DNA of 30,376 nt from DATLFA01 sp039934635 (GCA_039934635.1 JBDTLT010000046.1:1-30376), one strand, 5' to 3'; counted from the first letter of the stretch, positions 7,708-16,792 are shown. The notes: generated by a model not told the origin, from the letters alone. Program-made: numbers and translations.

Positions 7708-9378
7708 CTAGTCGTCGAGGAATGTGTTTTCGGCGTCGCCGCGCAAGACGTGCTTGAGCACCTTGCCGGTCGCATTGCGGGGCAACGCCTCGTCGAGCAC
7801 CGTGATCGTGGTCGGTACCTTGAACGACGCGAGTCCTTCGCCAACCCACGCGCGCAACTCGTCGGGCGTCGGCGCAGTGTCGGCGCGCCGTTGCACCACT
7901 GCATGCACCGCTTGGCCGAGCACGCGGTCGGCGACACCGAATACCGCCGCGTCGGCCACGGACGGATGCTCCATCAGCCGGTGCTCGATCTCGATCGGAT
8001 AAATGTTCTCCGCGCCGCGGATGATCAGGTCGGTCCGCCGGGCCGCGATGTAGAGCAGCCCGTCACGAATCCACCCGAGGTCGCCGGTGCGGAGCCATCG
8101 ACCGTCGACGATGGAGTATGCGGTCGCCTCGGGGTTGTCGTAGTAACCGAGCATGATGCACGGTCCGCGCAGGTAGATCTCGCCCTCTGCGCCTTCGGGC
8201 AGGGCTGCGCCATCGAGATCACGTACCTGTACCTCGCACGTCGGTCGAGGGGCACCCACCGAATCAGGATTCGTGAGGACGGTCGAGCCGATGTTGACCG
8301 TGCCCATGCCCGAACTCTCGGTCAGACCGAACCCGAACGACATCGCCGGCACGACTTGCGGCAACTGGGTGCGCACCCTGCGCAACAACTCGAGTGACCA
8401 TGCCGAGCCGCCTCCACCCACGAACCCGAGACTCGATAGGTCGTAGCGTTCGAAATCGGGGTGCTCGAGCAATCGCAACAATTGCGTGGCGACCACCGAC
8501 CAGGTTGTGATGCGTTCCTCTTCGGTGAGCCGCAGCACGTTGCGCTCGTCGAAGCGGCCCAGCGGCCAGACGGATTTCTGTCCGAGCGACAGGCAATGGA
8601 CCAGCGACCCGTGCAAGCCCGAGACGTGGAACAGCGGAAGCTGCGCCAGTGTGCACGGCGGGTACGCAGGCACGTAGTCGGGATATTGAGTGGCCGAACG
8701 CAGCTGATTGAACGAGGTGTTCGTGGCCAGCATCAACAGATTGCGATGTGAGCTGGTCGCCCCTTTCGGACGTCCCGTTGTGCCCGATGTGAAGAGGATC
8801 ACTGCGGGGTCGTCTTCGCCGATGGGCTGGTCGGCGAGCGCGACATGATCCGCGCCGAACTCGGCGACGGTGTCTTCGAGTGAGGCAAAGGGGACCGCCA
8901 GCGATTGGGGACGCAAGCGTGCCGCGCGCTTGGAGTCCGCAAGGAGAAGTCGGGGCTGGGTCAAACTCAGCGCGTACTCGGCTTCAGGTGCGGTCCACCA
9001 ACCGTTGAGTGCAACTGCCGTCGCGCCGAGCGTGGTGATTGCCCCGAAGGCGATGACCCATTCGGCAGTGTTTGCGCCGAAGAGCGCGACTCGATCGCCT
9101 GGGCCGATCTTGTGGCGCGTGGCCAAGCCGTGCGCGACGCCGGCGACCATGGCACCGTGCTGCGCATAGCTGATGCGGCGATCGCCGAAGACGAATGCCT
9201 CTCGATCGCCGTATGCCGTGGCTTGCTCGACGAGTTCGCGATACGACCGCAAGCGTTCGCGGAACACCATCGTCGTCTCGCCGAGGACGTTCTCTTCGAC
9301 GATCTCGAACGGCGAACCCGGCCCGAGCATCGGATCGTCGGGCCAACGCAACGTCGTACCGTCCCAACGGCCCGTCAT
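7708..9378 (-). CDS. AMP-dependent acyl-CoA synthetase/ligase
   Basis: This enzyme activates a carboxylic acid to its CoA thioester through an acyl-adenylate (ANL superfamily). From the ATG at 9378 the protein has 556 residues, the normal length. Motifs in order are FTSGTTGRPKGATSSH (P-loop), FGLTESSGMG, LGYYDNPEAT, RWLRTGDLGWI with the Asp that binds ribose, and RTDLIIRGAENIYPIEIE (hinge). At the C-terminal end is LPRNATGKVLKHVL with the adenylation Lys. The ATG overlaps the stop of the upstream carboxyltransferase gene (ATGA), which argues for this start over the longer open frame to 9516. The acid it activates is unknown; the neighbourhood suggests a degradation intermediate. Confidence 0.93.
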   Translation of the reverse strand: MTGRWDGTTLRWPDDPMLGPGSPFEIVEENVLGETTMVFRERLRSYRELVEQATAYGDREAFVFGDRRISYAQHGAMVAGVAHGLATRHKIGPGDRVALFGANTAEWVIAFGAITTLGATAVALNGWWTAPEAEYALSLTQPRLLLADSKRAARLRPQSLAVPFASLEDTVAEFGADHVALADQPIGEDDPAVILFTSGTTGRPKGATSSHRNLLMLATNTSFNQLRSATQYPDYVPAYPPCTLAQLPLFHVSGLHGSLVHCLSLGQKSVWPLGRFDERNVLRLTEEERITTWSVVATQLLRLLEHPDFERYDLSSLGFVGGGGSAWSLELLRRVRTQLPQVVPAMSFGFGLTESSGMGTVNIGSTVLTNPDSVGAPRPTCEVQVRDLDGAALPEGAEGEIYLRGPCIMLGYYDNPEATAYSIVDGRWLRTGDLGWIRDGLLYIAARRTDLIIRGAENIYPIEIEHRLMEHPSVADAAVFGVADRVLGQAVHAVVQRRADTAPTPDELRAWVGEGLASFKVPTTITVLDEALPRNATGKVLKHVLRGDAENTFLDD

Positions 9379-10931
9379 GGCAAGTAGCCGAACCGGGCGA
9401 CCGGCTTGAGGCGCCGGCTCGGGCGATGCGCGAGTTCGATCGTGTCGAGCAAGGTATCTCGCAGCTCGGCGGGATGGATGACGTCGTCGTACGCGGCCTC
9501 GCTGGCCAACTTCCACGGTCCCGCGGCTTCGGCGGTCTCGAGCGCCTCCCGTTCGGATTCGTTCGACTTCGCGACCGCACCACCCGCCCGCGCCGGCATC
9601 ACGCCGAGGGTGACTGCGGGTAGCGCGAACGCGTACGTGCGGCCGTCGTATTGGTTGAGCGCCATGATCGAACTGCCGAAGCCGAACGCCTTGCGCAAGG
9701 TCACGTGGATCTTCACGGTCGTGGCGCGGTGTTGCGCGGCATAGAGACGTGCCGCGGCGCGAAGAATGCCGGCGCGCTCGGATGCGCTGCCGGCCATCAC
9801 GCCCGGGTTGTCGGCGAAGAAGACGAGTGGCAGATGGAACGAGCTGGCGATCTCGACGAAGCGCGCCGCCTTGTCCGTCGCCTCGGCATCGACCGCGCCG
9901 GCTTGGACGAGCGGTTGATTGGCGACGAACGCAACCGCGTGGCCGCCGAGGCGGGCGAATGCAGTGATGATCGAGCGACCGTGTTCGGGTGCGATCTCGT
10001 AGAGCGAGTCGCGGTCGACGACCTCACGCAGGATCGGTAGCACGTCGTACGCACGGCGCGCGTCGGGCGGCAAGAGCGACAGCACCGCATGGGTGCGGCG
10101 CCGGCCCACATCGGCGTTGCCGTCGGCCGGCCCGGCCCAGGGCGCGGATTCCCACGCGTTGGTCGGCAAGTACGACAGGTACTGACGAACCGCGTCGAGG
10201 GCGTCGTCTTCGGAATCGACGGCCAGGTGCGCGACGCCGCTGACGATCGCGTGCACTTGGGCGCCGCCCAGCGCCTGTGCGTCGATCACTTCGCCGATCG
10301 ACGCCTTGACGAGGGGAGGGCCGGCCGTGAACAACGCGCCTTGCCCGCGCACGATCACGACGAAATCGCTCAGCGCGGCGGTCAGTGCCCCGTGTCCGGC
10401 CGATGGGCCGGCCACGACGGCGATCGTGGGCACAACGCCGGGTAGATCGGCCATCGTGGAGAGGTCATGGGGATGGGGGATGTAGCGCTCGAGCGCCTTG
10501 GAGGCGCGCGCTCCGGCGCCTTCGAGCAACAGGATGAGCGGCATTCGTTCGTCGCGCGCCATGCGAGCAAGTCGCTCTCGCTTGGTGGCGCCGGCGACCC
10601 CGATCGAGCCTCCGAGTGTCGTGAAGTCCTCGGCCCCGACGGCGACGGGCCGGCCGTCGATCCGGGCGTGCCCGCAGGGAAAGCCGTCGGCGGCCACGGG
10701 GCCCTGCGGCTCGTCGCCGCCGGCGAGGGCCCAGAGTTCGCGGAAAGATCCCGGGTCGCAAAGCCGGTGGATGCGGTCGCGCGCATCGAGGCGGCCGGCG
10801 TCGTGTTGGCGCGTAAGGCGCTCTTCGCCTCCCATTGCCCGAGCCGCCACCCGCCGTTGCTCGAGTGCCTCGGTCCAAGGGACCCACGCCTGGGCGGCGT
10901 CATCGCCGGTGGTCATAGAGCGAAGTCCCAT
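9375..10931 (-). CDS. Acyl-CoA carboxylase carboxyltransferase (beta) subunit
   Basis: This 518-residue protein of the propionyl-/methylcrotonyl-CoA carboxylase beta family transfers CO2 from carboxybiotin to an acyl-CoA. The N-terminal crotonase-like half shows EDFTTLGGSIGVAGATKRERL, ILLLEGAGARA and a GPSAGHGA turn. The C-terminal half shows GRSIITAFARLGGHAVAFVANQP, FFADNPGVMAGSASERAGI and FGFGSSIMA, where glycines form the oxyanion holes. No biotin carboxylase or biotin carrier gene is in the window, so a partner must be encoded elsewhere. Another possibility is a decarboxylase-type relative. The start may instead be the ATG at 10916, which removes five residues. It is coupled to the acyl-CoA synthetase by a 4-base overlap. 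Confidence 0.9.
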   Translation of the reverse strand: MGLRSMTTGDDAAQAWVPWTEALEQRRVAARAMGGEERLTRQHDAGRLDARDRIHRLCDPGSFRELWALAGGDEPQGPVAADGFPCGHARIDGRPVAVGAEDFTTLGGSIGVAGATKRERLARMARDERMPLILLLEGAGARASKALERYIPHPHDLSTMADLPGVVPTIAVVAGPSAGHGALTAALSDFVVIVRGQGALFTAGPPLVKASIGEVIDAQALGGAQVHAIVSGVAHLAVDSEDDALDAVRQYLSYLPTNAWESAPWAGPADGNADVGRRRTHAVLSLLPPDARRAYDVLPILREVVDRDSLYEIAPEHGRSIITAFARLGGHAVAFVANQPLVQAGAVDAEATDKAARFVEIASSFHLPLVFFADNPGVMAGSASERAGILRAAARLYAAQHRATTVKIHVTLRKAFGFGSSIMALNQYDGRTYAFALPAVTLGVMPARAGGAVAKSNESEREALETAEAAGPWKLASEAAYDDVIHPAELRDTLLDTIELAHRPSRRLKPVARFGYLP

Positions 10932-10981
10932 TCAGTAGACAGGTAGGAGCCAGTCGGGCGGTCGCCGATGCTGGCATGCAC

Positions 10982-10994
10982 TCACAATATGTGA
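10982..10994. promoter_or_regulatory. Inverted repeat TCACA-ATA-TGTGA in the divergent promoter
   Basis: A perfect 5-bp inverted repeat around ATA lies between the reverse carboxyltransferase gene and the forward transporter operon, ending 15 bases before the ATG at 11010. The geometry (short arms, 3-base centre, TGTGA half-site) suits a GntR-, TetR- or CRP/FNR-like dimer. A second smaller palindrome, ACATATGT, covers the start codon (11006-11013). The transporter gene has no SD, and ATTAAT (10998-11003) could act as a -10 element. Confidence 0.45.
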
Positions 10995-11009
10995 CAGATT
11001 AATCCACAT

Positions 11010-12110
11010 ATGTCGGGGGGCAACACTCTGGAGTCCGGGCCGCCTGCGGTCGCACCGGCCGAGACGCTCCTCGAAGCAGACCATTTATCGGTGTGGTTCG
11101 ACACGCCGCGGGGCCAACTACGCGCCGTCGACGGCGTGTCGTTCGCGTTGCAGCGGGGCGAGACGCTGGGCGTTGTCGGGGAATCGGGTTCGGGGAAGTC
11201 GGTGATGGTCCGGGCGATCATGAACATCCTCCCGGGCAACGCCGTACGGCCACCGGGGCAGTCGCTGCGACTCGCCGGCCGCGACATCTTGGCGCTCACG
11301 CCCGCAGAGCGGAAGCGGGTGCTCGGCACCGAGATCGCGATGGTCTTCCAGGACCCGATGACCTCACTCAACCCGGTGCGCCGCATCGGTATCCAGCTCA
11401 CCGAGTCGATGCGCCATCACCTCGACCTCAGCAAGGCCGAGGCCACGAAGCGGGCCGTCGACCTCCTCGGCCTCGTGGGCATTCCCGAGCCGACGCGTCG
11501 GTTGCGGCAATACCCCCACCAACTCTCGGGCGGCATGCGCCAGCGCGTCACCATCGCCATCGCGCTCGCCTGCAATCCCACACTGCTCGTGGCGGACGAG
11601 CCGACCACCGCGCTCGATGTCACGGTGCAAAAACAGATTCTCGACCTCCTCGATCGTCTGCAAACCGAGCTCGGCATGTCGATGATCCTCATCACCCACG
11701 ACCTCGGTGTCGTGGCGGGACGAGCCAATCGCACCGCCGTGATGTACGCGGGCAAGATCGTGGAGATTGCCGACACCGTCGAACTTTTCGACAACACTCG
11801 GCACCCGTATAGCCGGGCACTGTTGGATTCGATTCCGCGGGTCGAGCGGCCGAGTCATCAAAAGCTCGACGCCATCGCCGGTCGACCACCCGACATGGTG
11901 GATCCCCCGCGCGGTTGTGCGTTCGCGCCGCGTTGTGCCTACGCGCAGCCGAAGTGCATCGCCGAAGAACCAGAACTCAGCGGTGGCCTCGGGCATCAGT
12001 GGCGTTGTCATTTCCCCGTCGGTACGCCTGCGGGCGACGCGGCGTGGCGCGCCAACCTCGCGGCGGGCGTGACCGCCGCGGGCCTCGTAACGGCGAGAGC
12101 GGTGAGCTGA
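11010..12110 (+). CDS. Peptide-type ABC transporter ATP-binding protein (OppD/DppD-like)
   Basis: This is one of two ATPases of a cluster-C (oligopeptide/nickel) importer, 366 residues long. The sequence shows Walker A GESGSGKSV (about 57-65), Q-loop MVFQDPMTSLNP, signature LSGGMRQR, Walker B LLVADEPTTALD and H-loop ITHDLG. The C-terminal extension typical of OppD/DppD is present, with its cysteine-containing segment (GCAFAPRCAYAQPKC and a later WRCHFP); in this family those cysteines can bind an Fe-S cluster. It is the first gene of a forward operon that continues with only one base before the next start. No SD is visible; transcription may start at or near the ATG. Confidence 0.95.
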   Translation: MSGGNTLESGPPAVAPAETLLEADHLSVWFDTPRGQLRAVDGVSFALQRGETLGVVGESGSGKSVMVRAIMNILPGNAVRPPGQSLRLAGRDILALTPAERKRVLGTEIAMVFQDPMTSLNPVRRIGIQLTESMRHHLDLSKAEATKRAVDLLGLVGIPEPTRRLRQYPHQLSGGMRQRVTIAIALACNPTLLVADEPTTALDVTVQKQILDLLDRLQTELGMSMILITHDLGVVAGRANRTAVMYAGKIVEIADTVELFDNTRHPYSRALLDSIPRVERPSHQKLDAIAGRPPDMVDPPRGCAFAPRCAYAQPKCIAEEPELSGGLGHQWRCHFPVGTPAGDAAWRANLAAGVTAAGLVTARAVS

Positions 12111-12111
12111 G

Positions 12112-13116
12112 TTGGCAGGGATCGGTACTGCCCACCTCCGTCCAGCGAACGAGGCGCTCTTGCGCGTCGAAAATCTGGTCGTCGAATATCCCGCCGGCCG
12201 GGGCCGAGTCGTGCATGCCGTGTCCGACGTCAGCTTCGACGCACTGCGCGGTGAGACGATCGGTCTCGTCGGTGAATCCGGCTGCGGCAAGTCGACCACA
12301 GGCCGGGCGATCCTTCAGCTGGTGCGACCGACGTCCGGGTCGGTCGCGTTCGACGGCATGGAGCTCACCGGGCTCTCCGGTCGAGAGTTGCGGCGCACCC
12401 GAACCAGCCTCCAGATGATCTTTCAAGACCCCATCTCGTCGTTGAATCCGCGCCGCAAGGTACGAGACATCGTCGCCGAGGGTCTGACGATCTGGGGCTC
12501 ACGATCCGAGTCGACGATCGCCAAGCAGGTCGACGACATGTTGGAGTTCGTCGGCCTCGACCCCTCGGTGGTCGGCGACCGTCGTCCCTCCGAGTTCTCC
12601 GGCGGGCAGTGCCAACGCATCTCGATCGCGCGGGCGCTGCTGATGGAGCCGAAAGCGATCATCTGTGACGAGCCGGTCTCGGCGCTCGACGTCTCGGTGC
12701 AGGCGCAGATCCTCAATCTGCTCGAGGAACTGCGGCGCACCTTCAGCCTGACGTTGATCTTCATCGCGCACGATCTCGCGGTGGTCAAGAGCGTCAGCGA
12801 TCGCGTGATCGTCATGTACCTCGGCCGGGTCTGCGAGGTCGCCTCGCCCGACAGTCTCTACGCCGACCCTGCGCATCCGTACACCGAAGCGCTGCTCAAG
12901 TCGATTCCCGTGCCCGACCCGCACTTGACGATCTCCAAGTCGGCGCTCGCCGGTGAACTGCCGTCGCCGATCGAGCCACCATCGGGCTGCCGGTTCCGCA
13001 CGCGTTGCCCCAACGCCGACGCATTGTGCGAGGCCGAGACGCCTGTCATCCGCGAGATCGCGGAGAGTCATTGGGTCGCGTGCCATCACCCGATCACGAA
13101 GCCCAACACGTCCTGA
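12112..13116 (+). CDS. Peptide-type ABC transporter ATP-binding protein (OppF/DppF-like)
   Basis: This is the second ATPase of the importer, 334 residues. It carries Walker A GESGCGKST, Q-loop MIFQDPISSLNPRRK, a signature reading FSGGQCQR, Walker B AIICDEPVSALD, H-loop FIAHDLA and the C-terminal segment SGCRFRTRCPNADALC. The signature differs from the usual LSGGQRQR at two places but keeps the SGGQ core. The TTG start lies two bases after the upstream stop and is preceded by a GAG-rich stretch. The two ATPases form a heterodimer in this transporter class. The binding-protein gene follows after 61 bases. Confidence 0.95.
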   Translation: MAGIGTAHLRPANEALLRVENLVVEYPAGRGRVVHAVSDVSFDALRGETIGLVGESGCGKSTTGRAILQLVRPTSGSVAFDGMELTGLSGRELRRTRTSLQMIFQDPISSLNPRRKVRDIVAEGLTIWGSRSESTIAKQVDDMLEFVGLDPSVVGDRRPSEFSGGQCQRISIARALLMEPKAIICDEPVSALDVSVQAQILNLLEELRRTFSLTLIFIAHDLAVVKSVSDRVIVMYLGRVCEVASPDSLYADPAHPYTEALLKSIPVPDPHLTISKSALAGELPSPIEPPSGCRFRTRCPNADALCEAETPVIREIAESHWVACHHPITKPNTS

Positions 13117-13177
13117 AATCCGGCGCGGGTCGGATCGTTCAGTCAAACAGAGAAATCAAAACGCAAAGGGAGGTCCC

Positions 13178-14809
13178 ATGAAGGTTCGGAAAATGCTGGG
13201 AAGACGGGGTAGGAGTGTCGGCGCGGTAGTTGTCGCGCTGGGGCTACTTGCCGCGGCCTGTGGTGATGACGGTGGCGGCTCGGCCGCGACCGAGACCACG
13301 GTTGCCGGTGGCGGCACCGCAACCACCGTGGCGGGTAAGCCGACGCCGGGCGGCGAACTGCGCTATCTGCTCCCCATCGAGTCGCCCTCGATGGATCCGT
13401 GCGCATGGGCCTTCACCGGCCAAGGCACGAATGCGAATCGCGCGATCCCGATCTATGACTCGCTCATCCGGCTCAACAACGCGACTGGTGAGTACAGCTA
13501 CCAGATCGCCGAGTCGCTCAAGCCCAGTGCCGACTTCAAGACGTGGACACTGAAGATCAAACCGGGCGTGGTGTTCAGCGACGGCACTCCGTACGACGCC
13601 GCAGCGGTCAAGTACAACTGGGAACGCCTCGGCGACCCGGCACTCAAGTGCACGATGGCAGGCCAGGTTTCCGGCATCGCGTCGATGACAGTGGTGGACT
13701 CACAGACACTTGACGTGGCGTTGAAAGAAGCATCGTCGAGCTTCAACGACATCGTGTCGTCGCGCATCGGTGTGATCGGTTCGCCGACCGCGATGAAGGC
13801 GTCCGGCGCCGACTTCGGCTCCAAGCCCATCGGAGCCGGCCCGTTCATGGTCGAGTCGTGGGTCAAGGACGACAAGATGGTCCTCGTGAAGAACCCGAAG
13901 TACTACCAGGCGTCAAAAGGCCTGCCGTACCTCGACAAGATCACGATCCGTCCGCTGCTCGACGAGAACCAACGGCGTGCATCGCTCGAAAAGGGTGAAG
14001 TCGACCTGATCTTCTCGCAGATCCCGACGACGATCGCGCCGCTCGAGAAGAACACGAGCATCACGGTGACCAAGTACAGCTTGCAGGGTGCCGAGAACAT
14101 GTTGTTCAACGTCACCACCGCTCCGTTCAAGGACGTGCGGGCCCGCAAGGCCTTCATCCAGAGCGTCGACACCAAGAAGCTCGCCGAAGTGGTGTTCGCG
14201 AACGGTCTGCCGCCGGCAGATGGATTCATCTATGAGGGGTCCCCGTACGACAACCCGTCGGTGAAGTGGCCGAGCTACGACTGCGCCGCCGCGACCGCTG
14301 CATGGGCGGCTCTGGCCAAGGAGAACGGTGGCCCGATCAAGATCAACATCGGCGTGTTCAACCAGGGGCAACCGCCGTCGGCTGAATTCATGCAGGCTGC
14401 GCTGACACAGTGCGGTGGGAGCAACGTGTCGGTTTCGGTCGACGCGGTCGACGCGGCCGCCGCCGGTGCGAGGGTCGCGGCGAAGACGTACACGGTGCAC
14501 GGCTGGGGTATCCAGTTCGTAGCTCGTCCGGATTCGATCCTGGCCCAGCTCCAATGCGCCAACCCCCGCAATACCACGGGCTTCTGCAGCACCAAGATGG
14601 ACAGCATCTTGGCCGAGGCAAAGATCACTTCGGACAACGCCAAGCTGAAGACGCTGTACGGCCAAATCGAGCAGATCCTTGCCGACGAGGTACCGGTGTT
14701 CTTCTACAAGCGTTCGATCGTCGCGGCTGCTTCTACCAAGGCGGTCCAGGGTCTCACCATCTACGAAGATGGTGTCATCCCGGTCGAAGAGCTCTGGCTC
14801 AAGAAGTGA
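13178..14809 (+). CDS. ABC transporter substrate-binding lipoprotein (family 5)
   Basis: This 543-residue extracellular binding protein of the DppA/OppA family delivers the imported substrate to the permease pair. The N terminus has a basic region, a hydrophobic stretch and a lipobox-like LAAAC with Cys28, then a Gly/Thr-rich linker; it is probably a lipid-anchored exported protein. Family features are GGELRYLLPIESPSMDP, TWTLKIKPGVVFSDGTPYDAAAVKYNWER, SKPIGAGPFMVESWVKDDKMVL, YLDKITIRPL and VRARKAFIQSVD. The ATG at 13178 has an excellent RBS (AAAGGGAGGT, 13165-13173); the longer frame upstream overlaps oppF and is spurious. Ligands in this family include peptides, sugars, metals and organic acids, so the name does not fix the substrate. 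Confidence 0.95.
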   Translation: MKVRKMLGRRGRSVGAVVVALGLLAAACGDDGGGSAATETTVAGGGTATTVAGKPTPGGELRYLLPIESPSMDPCAWAFTGQGTNANRAIPIYDSLIRLNNATGEYSYQIAESLKPSADFKTWTLKIKPGVVFSDGTPYDAAAVKYNWERLGDPALKCTMAGQVSGIASMTVVDSQTLDVALKEASSSFNDIVSSRIGVIGSPTAMKASGADFGSKPIGAGPFMVESWVKDDKMVLVKNPKYYQASKGLPYLDKITIRPLLDENQRRASLEKGEVDLIFSQIPTTIAPLEKNTSITVTKYSLQGAENMLFNVTTAPFKDVRARKAFIQSVDTKKLAEVVFANGLPPADGFIYEGSPYDNPSVKWPSYDCAAATAAWAALAKENGGPIKINIGVFNQGQPPSAEFMQAALTQCGGSNVSVSVDAVDAAAAGARVAAKTYTVHGWGIQFVARPDSILAQLQCANPRNTTGFCSTKMDSILAEAKITSDNAKLKTLYGQIEQILADEVPVFFYKRSIVAAASTKAVQGLTIYEDGVIPVEELWLKK

Positions 14810-14830
14810 CGTCAGTTCAGTAGTTGGTCA

Positions 14831-14867
14831 CGCCGGCCGGCGGCCCTTAGTGGGTCGCCGGCCGGCG
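14831..14867. terminator. Strong intercistronic hairpin after the binding-protein gene
   Basis: A 16-bp stem (14831-14846 pairing with 14852-14867, one G-U pair in RNA) closes a 5-base loop, TTAGT. The stem is almost all G and C. No U-run follows, and the permease gene with its own strong RBS begins 31 bases downstream. This looks less like a full terminator than a partial terminator or 3' stabiliser. It would keep binding protein in excess over membrane components, as known for other ABC operons. Confidence 0.7.
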
Positions 14868-14898
14868 CGACTTCGTTCTCTCGGAAAGGAGGTTGGCG

Positions 14899-15852
14899 GT
14901 GGGACGTCTCATCGGTGCAAAAATTCTTCATCTTGCGATCGTCTTGTTGATCGTGTCGTTGCTCACGTACGCGCTGCTCGACCTCATGCCGGGAGGCATC
15001 GAATACAGCCTGTTCGGGCAAGATGCGACGCCGCAGCAGATCGCGAACGCGCGTAAGCAACTGCGCTTGGACGATCCGTTCGTCGTTCGCTATGGCCGCT
15101 GGCTGGGCGATGCGGTTCGCGGTGATCTCGGCCGATCGTTCCGCGACAACCGCCCGGTGACGCAAGACATCACGCCGCGCCTGCCGGTCACATTCGAGCT
15201 GGGTTCGCTTGCGATGTTGATCGCGCTGCTCGCGGCCATCCCCATCGGCACCTATCAGGCTTACCGTGAGAATCGGCGTTCCGACCGCATCCTCGGTGTC
15301 TCGACGATCACGCTCATCTCGATACCGCAATTTCTCACCGCGGTGATCCTCATCACGATCTTCTCGATCAAGCTCGACTGGTTACAGGTCTCCGGCTACT
15401 CGCGAATAACGAGTGACGGCATTGTCGCCAACCTCAAGTCGCTGACGCTGCCCGCTTTCTCGCTCGCGCTCGCGGAGATGGCCGTGCTGGCGCAAGTGTT
15501 GCGCGCCGACATGATCACGACGCTCAAAGAGGACTTCATTCTCTCCGCGCGCGCGAAAGGCATGTCGACGAGCAACGTGTTGTTCCGTCAGGCGCTGCGG
15601 CCCTCTTCGATTTCGCTGCTCACTTTGGCCGCGCTGAACGCAGGTCGCCTGCTCGGTGGCGCGGTGATCGTCGAGGTCTTGTTCGGTCTCCCCGGGCTGG
15701 GCAAGATGATCGTCGACGCCATCGCGTCCAACGAGGTGATCAAGGTGCAGGCCGGTGTGCTTGTCATCGCCACGATCTACGTCACGCTCAACGCCGTCAC
15801 CGACATTCTCTACGGCTTCTTGGATCCGAGGGTGCGTCATGGCTCCGAATGA
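14899..15852 (+). CDS. ABC transporter permease (DppB/OppB-like)
   Basis: This inner-membrane permease has 317 residues and about six membrane spans, the first being ILHLAIVLLIVSLLTYALLDLM. It has the DppB-type LRLDDPFVVRYGRWLGDAVRGDLGRSF segment after the first span. The cytoplasmic EAA-type loop, RAKGMSTSNVLFRQALRPS, contacts the ATPases. The GTG at 14899 is chosen because AAAGGAGG (14885-14892) lies 6 bases upstream; the in-frame TTG at 14893 would touch the RBS. The end overlaps the next permease gene by 14 bases (15839-15852), so the two are translationally coupled. Confidence 0.94.
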   Translation: MGRLIGAKILHLAIVLLIVSLLTYALLDLMPGGIEYSLFGQDATPQQIANARKQLRLDDPFVVRYGRWLGDAVRGDLGRSFRDNRPVTQDITPRLPVTFELGSLAMLIALLAAIPIGTYQAYRENRRSDRILGVSTITLISIPQFLTAVILITIFSIKLDWLQVSGYSRITSDGIVANLKSLTLPAFSLALAEMAVLAQVLRADMITTLKEDFILSARAKGMSTSNVLFRQALRPSSISLLTLAALNAGRLLGGAVIVEVLFGLPGLGKMIVDAIASNEVIKVQAGVLVIATIYVTLNAVTDILYGFLDPRVRHGSE

Positions 15853-16792
15853 CGGCGCCGGCGCAATGCCTCCCGTAGACCACGCGGGCGGCTTTGGGGT
15901 GGCAGCCGACCTGGGCGTCCACGCGTACCCATCGGCCGCGCCCGCGAGCCGTTCCGCCAAGCGCCGTGCGTGGTCGGGTCTGGGTGTCGGGTTCTGGCTG
16001 GCGGCGTTCTGGGTCACCTTGCTCATCCTGATGGCGCTGTTCGCCCCGTTGCTTCCCTTCCGTGACTACAAGGCGCCCAATTTCGACAAGACGCTGCAGC
16101 CTCCGTTCCATTCGCTGAAAGAGCCCCTCGGCACCGATGAGCTCGGCCGCAGCATGTTGTCGCGGGTGGTGTGGGGGGCGCGGGTGTCGCTCGCCGTCGG
16201 GGTGCTCGCCGTCGGCATCGGCATGGTGATCGGCACCGCGATCGGCGTGCTCGCCGGCTACTTCCGCGGCCTGTTGGATCGCATCATCACCGTCGTCGCC
16301 GATGCGATGATCGCTTTCCCGCCGTTGGTCTTGCTGCTCGCGATGGTGACGATCTTCGAACGCAGCTTGCGCAACATCGTCATCGCACTCGCGATCCTGA
16401 TCGTCCCGTCGTTCATTCGGCTGGCGCGAGCGAGCACGTTCGTCGTCGCCGAGCGCGAGTTCGTGACTGCCGCGAAGGTGATGGGCGCGAGCCGCTTGCG
16501 CATTCTCACGCGGGAAATCATGCCGAACGTGTTGATCACGTTGCTGGCCTACGCGCCGGTGGTCATCGCACTGGCGATCATTGCCGAAGGTTCGTTGGCG
16601 TTCCTCGGGCTTTCGCTTCCCCCACCCACCCCGAGCTGGGGCAAGATGATCAACGATGGTCGCTCCAAGCTCGACACCGCGCTGCATCTCACGTATGTGC
16701 CGGGCACGTTCATGGTTTTGACCGTGCTGTCGTTCAACTGGATCGGCCGCGGGCTGCACGCGGTTTACGATCCGCGCCGTGGAGTCCTCTAG
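15839..16792 (+). CDS. ABC transporter permease (DppC/OppC-like)
   Basis: This is the second permease of the importer, 317 residues. A cytoplasmic N-terminal tail of about 40 residues leads into the first membrane span (FWLAAFWVTLLILMALFAPL). The DppC motif LGTDELGRSMLSRVVWGARVSL follows, then further spans and the EAA-type loop TAAKVMGASRLRILTREIMPNVL. The end is LSFNWIGRGLHAVYDPR, typical of this family. Its ATG lies inside the end of the upstream permease gene, and its own end overlaps the CoA-transferase start by 14 bases (16779-16792). All three genes thus form one unit. Confidence 0.95.
   Translation: MAPNDGAGAMPPVDHAGGFGVAADLGVHAYPSAAPASRSAKRRAWSGLGVGFWLAAFWVTLLILMALFAPLLPFRDYKAPNFDKTLQPPFHSLKEPLGTDELGRSMLSRVVWGARVSLAVGVLAVGIGMVIGTAIGVLAGYFRGLLDRIITVVADAMIAFPPLVLLLAMVTIFERSLRNIVIALAILIVPSFIRLARASTFVVAEREFVTAAKVMGASRLRILTREIMPNVLITLLAYAPVVIALAIIAEGSLAFLGLSLPPPTPSWGKMINDGRSKLDTALHLTYVPGTFMVLTVLSFNWIGRGLHAVYDPRRGVL

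Noticed and set aside
12953..13177. Upstream extension of the binding-protein frame
   Set aside because: It overlaps the end of the second ATPase gene and would bury the signal peptide; the RBS at 13165-13173 sets the start at 13178.
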